NCBI GenBank assembly: GCA_964541895.1
Contig: CAZISM010000188.1
Span: forward strand, 1-8,312
Length of the DNA: 8,312 bases
Direction: 5' to 3'
Origin: CAZISM01 sp964541895
GTDB taxonomy: Bacteria; Zhuqueibacterota; Zhuqueibacteria; Residuimicrobiales; Residuimicrobiaceae
In this document: in pieces, positions 1 through 5,934 of the stretch
Numbering within the stretch: position 1 is the stretch's first letter
How the letters are laid out: each line of letters begins with the position of its first letter
Notes under the pieces: generated by a model
Told to the model about the DNA's origin: nothing
Seen by the model: the letters and a program-made list of their open reading frames with translations, nothing else
The model's database searches: none
Translations under genes and position numbers: made by a program

Positions 1-68
1 CTTGCCTTTTTGATAAATTTCAGCTAATTTTAGTCGATCTATATAAACGATTAACACCGGAAGGTACT

Positions 69-680
69 ATGAATCATTTTACCGAACACGCCAAAACCTG
101 GGACGAAAATCCGCAACGACATGTGATGGCGCAACAGCTCTCTGCAGCTATTCGGCAACGGCTGCCCTTGAACAACACCATGACCGCCTTTGAATATGGC
201 TGCGGCACCGGGCTGCTGGCCTTTGCCCTGCAGCCTTATTTCCAGCACCTGACCCTGGCCGACAGCGCCGACGGCATGCTGGAGGTGCTGAATGAGAAAC
301 TAAAAGCCTCTGATATCAGGAATATTTCTGCGTGCAAACTGGATCTCACCGTTGATGCACCGCCGCAGCAGACGTTTGATGTCATCTATTCCTCCATGAC
401 CATGCACCATGTCGAGGATCTGCTAAAGATGTTGACCGTGATGTATGGCATGCTCAACCCAAACGGCTATCTGGTCATCATCGATCTGGATCAGGAGGAT
501 GGTACGTTCCATGATCATACCAATTATGTTCACACGGGTTTCAATCGCGATGAATTGCAGCGGATGGCAAACACCATCGGCTTTCGTACGGTGGACATTG
601 ATACGGTTTCCACCATGCATCGCGTCCGGGATGGCCGGGAGAGAGAATACACCCAGTTTATGATGTGCGCGCAGAAATAA
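69..680 (+). CDS. Class I SAM-dependent methyltransferase
   Basis: The 203-residue protein is a small cytoplasmic methyltransferase that should transfer a methyl group from S-adenosylmethionine; its acceptor cannot be told from sequence. Seen: the glycine-rich SAM-binding loop EYGCGTG at residues 42-48, an acidic residue at the end of strand 2 (LADSADGM, Asp65) expected to hold the ribose, KLDL near residue 92, the strand-4 motif FDVIYSSMTMHHV (103-115), and strand 5 GYLVIIDLD (133-141). The length is normal for a bare Rossmann-fold methyltransferase of the Methyltransf_11/12 (UbiE-like) type, with no extra domain. The ATG is preceded by GGAAGG at 59-64. There is no signal peptide. The esterase gene starts 33 bases downstream on the same strand, so co-transcription is possible, but no functional link is evident. 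Family assignment is secure; specific role unknown. Confidence 0.9.
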   Translation: MNHFTEHAKTWDENPQRHVMAQQLSAAIRQRLPLNNTMTAFEYGCGTGLLAFALQPYFQHLTLADSADGMLEVLNEKLKASDIRNISACKLDLTVDAPPQQTFDVIYSSMTMHHVEDLLKMLTVMYGMLNPNGYLVIIDLDQEDGTFHDHTNYVHTGFNRDELQRMANTIGFRTVDIDTVSTMHRVRDGREREYTQFMMCAQK

Positions 681-699
681 CTGTTCGGTTGGAAAAACC

Positions 700-706
700 G
701 GAGGAG
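700..706 (+). promoter_or_regulatory. Strong ribosome binding site of the esterase gene
   Basis: GGAGGAG lies in the 33-base spacer after the methyltransferase stop. The spacing suits GTG 711 (6 bases from GGAGG) or ATG 714 (9 bases from GGAGG, 7 from the second GGAG). The protein beginning MKK, typical of signal peptides, favours ATG 714. Confidence 0.6.
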
Positions 707-713
707 AGCGGTG

Positions 714-2898
714 ATGAAAAAAATTGTGCTGCTGTTGCTGATGAGCTCAATCGCCTGCGCTCAGTACAGTGAAACCGATATATTGAAAAACTGGCTGCTG
801 CCTGCTCCGGCTACGTCATCACTCTATGGCGAGTTCAGCAGGGAGGCTTTCCGCCTGTTGCAGGTACGCCGTGAAAACATGGCTGCCATAAACACCCTGG
901 AGTCATTGACGGCGTATCAGTCCGGCCTGCGGACCACGCTGCAAAAGGTGGTGGGCGCTTTCCCCGAGCGAACTCCTCTCAATGCCGTGGTCACCGGTCG
1001 GATCGACAAGCCGGGCTATCGGGTGGAAAAAATTCGTTTCGAATCCATGCCCGGCTATTATGTCACCGCCTGTCTGTTCCTGCCCAAAACAAAAGGCAAG
1101 CGGCCGGCGGTTCTCTATTGCAGCGGCCACAGTAGCAACGGCTTTCGCAGCGACGTCTANNNNNNNNNNNNNNNNNNNNNNNNNNNNNNNNNNNNNNNNN
1201 NNNNNNNNNNNNNNNNNNNNNNNNNNNNNNNNNNNNNNNNNNNNNNNNNNNNNNNNNNNTCACTCGGAAAGAGGTGGATCCTTCCCGCATCGGCATCACC
1301 GGCCGTTCGGGCGGCGGCACCCAATCCTCCTACATCGCGGCGTTTGATGAACGGATTGTCGCCTCTGCGCCGGAATGCTACATCACCTCGTTTCGCCGTC
1401 TGTTTGAATCCATAGGACCGCAGGATGCGGAACAGAATTTTCTGCACGGTATTGTCCACGGCATCGACCATGCCGATCTGTTGCTGGCGCGGGCGCCCAA
1501 GCCCACTCTCCTCATCACCACCACACGCGACATGTTCAGCATTCAGGGCGTGGCTGAGACCTTTGCAGAGCTGACGCGGTTCTACCGCATGCATAACGCG
1601 GTCGAACGTCTGGCCATGGTGGAAGACGACACGGTCCATGCCTCGACGCAAAAAAACCGCGAGGCCATGTATGCTTTTTTTCAACACTATTTGCAGGAAA
1701 AGGGCGATCCGGCCGAACAACCGCTGCCGGTGTTGACGCAGGAGGAACTGCAGGTCACGCCGCAGGGCCAGGTGGCTCTTTTAGCCGGCAACAGGACACA
1801 ATTTGACCTGAACCGGCGTTACGCAGACCAGGCCATCCGCAAGCTGGGCGAACGGCGGCAAGGCGCAGCCGAAGAACATCTGCTGAACGTGAAAAAAAAT
1901 GCCCAAACGTTGTCCGGCTACAAACCGCCGGCAGGCAGAGTCGAGCCGGTGTTCACCGGCAGGCACGCTAAACCGGATTATGTGGTGGAAAAATATTTTC
2001 TCCAGCAGGATCTGCCTTTGCCCTTTATTCTGCTTCGTTCCACGACTGCGGCCAATGGACCTTTGCCGCTGGTTCTGATTTTGCATCCGCAGGGCAAGAG
2101 TATATTTACGCCCATGCAGGAGAACATGTTGTCGCTGGTGCGTCGCGGCTATGCGGTGGTCGTTCCTGATCTGGCCGGTTGCGGTGAGAGCCCGCTGGGC
2201 AAGGCTGCCGGCGATTCATACGACTTTACGGTTGGCAAGGCGCCCTATAACATCTGGTATGGCGCCCTGCAGGTCGGGCAGAGCCCGGTGGGTCTGCGCA
2301 GCAGCCAGATCGCGCAGCTGGTGGAAACACTGAAAAAGCGCAGCGATGTGGATTCGGGCAGAATTTCCGCCATAGCCTGTGAAACCATGGGACCGGTGTT
2401 GCTGCACAGCGCCGCATTTCTCGGCCAATTCGAAAAGATCGGCCTGCTGGATTCATTCCTTTCCTATGCGGATATTGTGACACGAACGTACTATCGGCCA
2501 GAGTATATCATGTCCTGCGTAGCAGGCAGTCTGGGGAATTATGATCTGCAGGATCTTGCGGCCGCTCTGGCCCCGCGACCGGTCTGGGTTGTGAATGGCC
2601 GCGACGGCAACGGCGCCAGCCTGAGCACGGCTGAAGCGGAAAAAGAGTGGTCCTTTGCCAGNNNNNNNNNNNNNNNNNNNNNNNNNNNNNNNNNNNNNNN
2701 NNNNNNNNNNNNNNNNNNNNNNNNNNNNNNNNNNNNNNNNNNNNNNNNNNNNNNNNNNNNNGCAACGGCGCCAGCCTGAGCACGGCTGAAGCGGAAAAAG
2801 AGTGGTCCTTTGCCAGACACGTCTTCGAAACCAGCAGCGGCGCAGAGAATTTACGTTTTATTTCAAGCGAACAATTCGATATATATGAAAACTGGTAA
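714..2898 (+). CDS. Secreted two-module alpha/beta hydrolase (acetylxylan-esterase-like), crossed by two assembly gaps
   Basis: Probably a periplasmic or secreted carbohydrate esterase; the substrate is not established. The N-terminus MKKIVLLLLMSSIACAQ is a signal peptide with a likely cut after ACA. Module 1 contains PAVLYCSGH before the first gap. After it come GRSGGG (nucleophile Ser at 1307-1309), TTRDMFS (Asp, 1529-1531) and DTVHA (His, 1637-1639): a full Ser-Asp-His triad. Module 2 (about 1930-2898) is a second alpha/beta-hydrolase fold (LVLILHPQG, VVPDLAGCGES, APRPVWVVNGRD), but its nucleophile elbow reads ACETMG, with Glu in place of Ser and no obvious catalytic His, so it is probably inactive. 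Gap 1 interrupts module 1 and changes the apparent frame; by family length about 80 codons are missing. Gap 2 is an artefact (55-base duplicate flanks); removing 155 bases joins WSFA to RHVFETSSG in frame and ends at the TAA 2896-2898. Expected length is about 720 residues. ATG 714 is preferred to GTG 711, though both suit the GGAGGAG site. Confidence 0.85.
1160..1259. other. Assembly gap 1 (100 N, true size unknown)
   Basis: Exactly 100 N inside hydrolase module 1. The flanks do not overlap, so sequence is really missing. The reading frame before (starting 714) and after (through 1262) differ under a 100-base gap, so the stated length cannot be right. Related hydrolases have roughly 80 residues between the SGH and GRSGGG motifs beyond what is seen here, which suggests about 240-260 missing bases (inference from family knowledge). 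Confidence 0.95.
2607..2661 (+). repeat. 55-base exact duplicate, left copy (assembly artefact)
   Basis: This copy begins GCAACGGCGCCAGCC and ends CCTTTGCCAG, and is repeated without a mismatch at 2762-2816. It encodes the esterase peptide around GASLSTAEAEKEWSFA in both places. The exact length, zero divergence and position touching the N run on both sides argue for an assembler overlap rather than a biological duplication. Confidence 0.92.
2662..2761. other. Assembly gap 2 (100 N, false gap; contigs overlap)
   Basis: The 55 bases before the gap (2607-2661) are identical to the 55 bases after it (2762-2816). This is what two contigs sharing an unmerged k-mer overlap would leave. Collapsing the N run plus one copy removes 155 bases and restores a single open frame to the esterase stop. 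Confidence 0.93.
2762..2816 (+). repeat. 55-base exact duplicate, right copy (assembly artefact)
   Basis: Second copy of the block at 2607-2661, starting at the first base after the N run. Beyond it the esterase continues uniquely (RHVFETSSGAENLRF and onward) to its stop codon. Confidence 0.92.
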
Positions 2899-2908
2899 CA
2901 GCTTGATA

Positions 2909-2931
2909 TGCGCGACCAGTTTGGTCGCGCA
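2909..2931. repeat. Palindromic repeat copy 1 (GTT loop)
   Basis: Core CGCGACCAGTTTGGTCGCG, with perfect 10-base arms (TGCGCGACCA / TGGTCGCGCA) around a GTT loop. It begins 11 bases after the esterase stop. Similarity to copy 2 continues on the right: from 2910 to 2943 the two share a 34-base unit with three differences, ending in a smaller near-palindrome GCAATTGCG. A strong RNA hairpin is expected, but no T tract follows, so it is not a standard intrinsic terminator. Confidence 0.88.
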
Positions 2932-3010
2932 GCTGCAATTGCGATATATTCTGATTAGTGTTCTATAAATCATTTCTCGCGCCGAATGATCGGTGTGGTC
3001 TTTATATGTA

Positions 3011-3031
3011 GCGCGACCAGTTTGGTCGCGC
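3011..3031. repeat. Palindromic repeat copy 2 (GTT loop)
   Basis: Same core as copy 1, with 9-base perfect arms, placed 101 bases further right. The shared 34-base unit runs 3011-3044 and ends in GCAGTTGCG. Both copies lie in the 207-base spacer between the esterase and the fucosidase, and copy 2 is 75 bases upstream of the fucosidase start. Confidence 0.88.
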
Positions 3032-3094
3032 AGACGCAGTTGCGGAAATCTGCCGAACAAAAGTTGATTTTCTTGCCATAGGAAAAAAATGCAC

Positions 3095-3099
3095 AGGAG
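3095..3099 (+). promoter_or_regulatory. Ribosome binding site that fixes the GTG start of the fucosidase
   Basis: AGGAG sits 6 bases before GTG 3106. The nearby ATG at 3089 is in another frame, so the GTG is the only start that gives both a correct ribosome site and an N-terminal lipoprotein signal. Confidence 0.7.
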
Positions 3100-3105
3100 C
3101 CTGTC

Positions 3106-5074
3106 GTGAATAAAGCTATCGCTTCGTTGATTGTTTTACTTCTCATCATCGGCTGCACGGATGAACAAGCGTCCCGTTTTAATTCTGATGTTACACTCTG
3201 GTACTCTGAACCTGCCGGCAAATGGATAGATGCCTTGCCGCTGGGCAACGGTCCTTTGGCGGCCATGGTGTTCGGCGGCGTCCGGCAGGAGCGAATCCAG
3301 CTGAACGAAGAGAGCTTGTGGTCCGGCGGCCCGACCAACACCGTAAATCCGGAAGCGCTGGTGTATCTGCCAAAAGTGCGGCAGTTGCTCTTTGCCGGCA
3401 AATATCTGGAAGCTACGGCCCTGGCCGACGCTCATCTTATGGGCATTCCGGAAAGAATTAAACCCTATCAGACACTGGGCGATCTTTTAATCGAGTTTGA
3501 CGGCGACAGCACCGCCGCTGAATATCGTCGACAGCTGGATCTGGACCAGGCGTTGTCAACCGTGCGCTTTAAAAAAGACGGGGTGACCTTTACGCGCGAA
3601 ACGTTCGTTTCTGCGCCGGATCAGATGCTGGTGACGCGGGTGACCGGCAGCAGAAAACATCATTTGAACGCTCGCATTCACCTCACGCGCAGCCAGGATG
3701 CCAAAGCAGGAACGGCCGGCGACAACATGCTGGTCATGCGTGGACGGGTGGATGGCGGACGCGGTATGGCTTTTGAGGCGCTGTTGCTGGTATCGCCGGA
3801 AGGCGGTGAAATGTCGGCTGATAAAGATCATATCACCATTCGCAACGCCGACGCCTTTACCATTTATGTGACCGCCGCCACCTCCTATAGAGACAAAGAT
3901 CCGCGCTCGTTGTGTCAAACGAGAATAGAAGCCGCCAGAAAGCCGTATGCTGAATTGAAATCGGCACATATCCGTGAGCATCAGGAGAGATTTCGCCGCG
4001 TGTCCCTCGATTTGGGCCCGGCGCCGCAACCTGACATGCCGACGAACCAGCGGCTGCAGAAAGTGAAAGAGGGAGCCGACGATCCGGCGCTCATGGCGCT
4101 CTATTTTCAATACGGCCGTTACTTGCTCATGGCCAGTTCGCGGCCCGGATCGCTGCCGGCCAATTTGCAGGGCAAATGGAACGATTCGATGACGCCGCCG
4201 TGGAATTCGGATTATCACACCAACATCAATCTGCAGATGAACTATTGGCCGGCCGAGGTGTGTAATTTGTCCGACTGCGCTCTGCCGCTGGTGGATTACA
4301 TCGAGTCCCTGATGGAATCCGGCCATTTGACGGCGCAATGCCATTACGGCGCCCGCGGTTGGGTGGTGCATCATCTGAGCGATGTCTGGGGATTCACCAC
4401 ACCCGCTGACGGCGTCTGGGGCGTCTGGCCCATGGGTGCGGCCTGGCTGAGTCAGCATGTCTGGGAGCATTACGCGTTCACCGGCGATAAGGCTTTTCTG
4501 GAGACCAGAGCGTATCCGATCATGAAAGGCGCGGCGGAATTTATCCTCGACTTTTTGGTAAAGGCGCCCAACGGCTACCTGGTCACCAATCCGTCGCACT
4601 CGCCGGAGAATGCGTTTCTGACCGCAGATGGCAAAAAGGCCATGTTCTGCGTCGGCGCCACCATGGATTTTGAAATCATTCACGACCTGTTCAGCAACTG
4701 TATTGAAGCCGCACGTATTCTGAACACAGACGAAGAATTTCGCGCCACTCTCGAAGCCACTATGAAGAAACTGCCGCCTCTGCAGATCGGCAAGCACGGC
4801 CAGCTGCAGGAGTGGATGATCGATTACGAGGAAGCCGAGCCCGGACATCGCCACATGTCGCACCTGTTTGCCTTGCATCCCGGCCGGCAGATTTCCGTTC
4901 GTGCCACGCCGGAGCTGGCGCAGGCGGTGCGCACCACGCTGGAGCGTCGCTTGAGTCACGGTGGCGGTCATACCGGCTGGAGCCGGGCCTGGATCGTCAA
5001 TTTCATGGCCCGCCTGCACGAAGGCGACAAAGCCTACGATCATTTAAAAATGCTGCTGCAGAAATCGACGGCCG
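3106..5074 (+). CDS. GH95 family alpha-L-fucosidase, lipoprotein; 3' end lost in gap 3
   Basis: Glycoside hydrolase family 95 enzymes hydrolyse alpha-1,2-linked L-fucose (some prefer alpha-L-galactose) from plant or host glycans by inversion. Seen: GTG start; signal LIVLLLIIGC with lipobox Cys17, suggesting membrane-anchored display; N-terminal beta domain beginning WYSEPAGKWIDALPLGNG and QLNEESLWSGGP (32-76); a catalytic (alpha/alpha)6 barrel with GRYLLMASSRPGSLPANLQG, then HTNINLQMNYWPAE; NPSHSPENAF; EEAEPGHRHMSHLFALHPG; and GGGHTGWSRAW. By family knowledge the paired Asn (N373, N375) and the Glu of SPE (E501) match the catalytic residues of characterised GH95 fucosidases. The frame stops at the gap after QKSTA (656 residues). 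GH95 proteins normally continue with an HPPFQIDGNFGG-type segment and a C-terminal beta domain, so 100 or more codons are missing. The short open frame after the N run (5175-5217) is palindrome sequence, not a credible GH95 C-terminus. Confidence 0.93.
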
Positions 5075-5174
5075 NNNNNNNNNNNNNNNNNNNNNNNNNN
5101 NNNNNNNNNNNNNNNNNNNNNNNNNNNNNNNNNNNNNNNNNNNNNNNNNNNNNNNNNNNNNNNNNNNNNNNNNN
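5075..5174. other. Assembly gap 3 (100 N, true size probably larger)
   Basis: The left flank is inside the GH95 coding region and the right flank starts at the first base of a palindrome core. The flanks share no overlap. The missing GH95 C-terminus alone should exceed 300 bases, so 100 N is a placeholder. Breaking at the palindrome is what a dispersed repeat would cause in a short-read assembly. Confidence 0.93.
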
Positions 5175-5194
5175 CGCGACCAGACTGGTCGCGC
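5175..5194. repeat. Palindromic repeat copy 3 (GAC loop), touching gap 3
   Basis: Core CGCGACCAGACTGGTCGCG plus a trailing C. The central bases differ from copies 1 and 2 (GAC instead of GTT), which lengthens the perfect arms to 9 bases, CGCGACCAG / CTGGTCGCG, around one A. The left flank is lost in the gap. On the right it is followed by TTCTGCGCTTACAGTTG, only loosely like the flanks of copies 1 and 2. Confidence 0.85.
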
Positions 5195-5202
5195 TTCTGC
5201 GC

Positions 5203-5547
5203 TTACAGTTGAATTAAGCACAGCCTCGCATTCAGGCCGCTGCAAAATCTGCAGAATATTCCGCCGTGGTCAATCGCGACCAGACTGGTCGCGCTACAAA
5301 AAGCTTGACCATTTTGCAGGAACAGTCGGGAAAAGGAGCGAAAGTAGTCCAACCCTTCGCACAATGCTTCCGACGTATCGGTACGGCCCAGGTGCAGGAA
5401 GAACTGGTGATAATCCTGCTGATAACGCCGGTAAAGGTCCTGCCGCAATGCTATCCTGGTTTGAGAAAGCTCTTCTTCTGTGTCCAGCCATTCCAGGGAC
5501 AGAAATCCGTCGGGAAGGATCGAGACGTACAGGTCTTGCGCGGGCAT
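5203..5547 (-). CDS. Hypothetical protein or gene remnant ending in palindromic repeat
   Basis: I do not recognise this 114-residue protein. The open frame extends upstream to a TTG at 5640, but the first ATG (MPAQDLYVSILPDGFLSLEW) is at 5547, with AGGA 11 bases before it, a poor spacing. Residues 1-79 look like genuine protein: charged, helix-forming sequence such as DTEEELSQTRIALRQDLYRR and SEALCEGLDYFRSFSRLFLQ. After residue 84 the frame runs through palindrome copy 4 (SATSLVA) into a cysteine-rich, low-quality tail that stops in the flank of copy 3. The most likely reading is the N-terminal part of a longer protein whose 3' part was lost or replaced when the repeat arrived. A real short gene is the alternative. 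It is convergent with the fucosidase. Confidence 0.45.
   Translation of the reverse strand: MPAQDLYVSILPDGFLSLEWLDTEEELSQTRIALRQDLYRRYQQDYHQFFLHLGRTDTSEALCEGLDYFRSFSRLFLQNGQAFCSATSLVAIDHGGIFCRFCSGLNARLCLIQL
5275..5294. repeat. Palindromic repeat copy 4 (GAC loop), inside a minus-strand ORF
   Basis: Identical to copy 3 and exactly 100 bases to its right. On the minus strand it is read as part of the peptide CSATSLVAID near the C-terminus of the ORF at 5203-5547. The bases just before it (GAATATTCCGCCGTGGTCAA) faintly resemble those before copy 2 (GAATGATCGGTGTGGTCT), hinting at a larger element unit. Confidence 0.85.
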
Positions 5548-5715
5548 AGGCCGTTGAATCCTATGATAGTGGAATTCTGCAAAAGATGCGATTAATATAA
5601 GCGCTTTTTTGAAATTCCATAATCGTATTTTTGTCGGCAATTTTCGCTGCGTGCATGCATCTGAAAAAGTTAATACGATTCAGAATGATGGAAAATCGCT
5701 GATAAAGAACAATAT

Positions 5716-5780
5716 CCTTGTATTTTAAAAGTTAGAATAGCAAATTTACCTTGTATTTTTAAAGGATAAATTTGAATAGC
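5716..5780. repeat. Imperfect two-part direct repeat upstream of the DUF1080 gene
   Basis: Unit 1 is CCTTGTATTTTAAAAG (5716-5731) followed by GAATAGC (5735-5741). Unit 2 is CCTTGTATTTTTAAAG (5749-5764) followed by GAATAGC (5774-5780). The 16-base parts differ at one position and start 33 bases apart, about three helical turns; the GAATAGC parts are 39 bases apart. The layout could place two regulator molecules on one face of the DNA, or be a local duplication in AT-rich sequence. It lies about 155-220 bases upstream of the chosen start. Confidence 0.55.
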
Positions 5781-5925
5781 CGGATTTGTCACAAAACCTT
5801 TTAGCCTTTTGAACATAAATCGCTCAATTCAGGTATTACTATGTGCGGTGAAAAAGGGTAAATCTCAGCTCTGGAGACGCGGCATGACTACCGCTCTGGA
5901 ATTTTTGATTTTTATATTAAAGCAG

Positions 5926-5931
5926 AAGGAG
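5926..5931 (+). promoter_or_regulatory. Ribosome binding site of the DUF1080-LamG gene
   Basis: AAGGAG lies 3 bases before ATG 5935, tighter than usual. A rival in-frame ATG at 5884 has GGAG at a better 7-base spacing, but would put 17 residues ahead of a near-ideal signal peptide. The signal peptide decides for 5935, with some doubt. Confidence 0.5.
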
Positions 5932-5934
5932 CTC

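Larger units (their letters stand above)
5548..5934. other. Non-coding AT-rich leader between divergent genes
   Basis: This 387-base stretch separates the minus-strand hypothetical ORF from the plus-strand DUF1080 gene and should hold promoters for both. I see no credible gene in it; open frames here are short or lack usable starts. It contains the direct repeat at 5716-5780. A TAAATTTG at 5767-5774 matches the TAnnTTTG -7 box of Bacteroidota, but the TTG upstream (5751-5753) is only 13 bases away, too near for a good -33 partner, so no promoter is called. Confidence 0.6.

Noticed and set aside
11..50. Promoter upstream of the methyltransferase (TATATAA-like sequence near 40-46)
   Set aside because: Only an AT-rich motif without a convincing partner box at the right spacing.
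1157..1720. Minus-strand frame ending in Ns within the esterase
   Set aside because: Antisense to the catalytic Ser-Asp-His module and dependent on the N run for part of its length; no ribosome site or family signal.
2607..2816. Biological tandem duplication in the esterase
   Set aside because: Identity is perfect, the length is 55, and both copies abut the N run. Translating both copies would repeat a peptide with no structural sense.
2909..2931. Palindrome as an intrinsic terminator of the esterase
   Set aside because: The hairpin is strong, but it is followed by AGCTGCAATT rather than a T run, and the same element also occurs inside an ORF. It may still affect transcript ends, but is not a standard terminator.
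2909..3044. Palindrome pair as a CRISPR array
   Set aside because: Only two copies here, 101 bases apart; the unit is a near-perfect hairpin and there are no cas genes. The spacing is far longer than CRISPR spacers.
3556..5043. Long 495-residue open frame on the minus strand
   Set aside because: It lies wholly antisense to the well-supported GH95 gene, has low-complexity Arg/His/Gln-rich composition and no recognisable motif. It is a by-product of GC-rich codon use on the plus strand.
4812..5549. 245-residue plus-strand frame spanning gap 3
   Set aside because: Its first part is the GH95 gene in a wrong frame, its middle is Ns and its end is antisense to the hypothetical minus-strand ORF.
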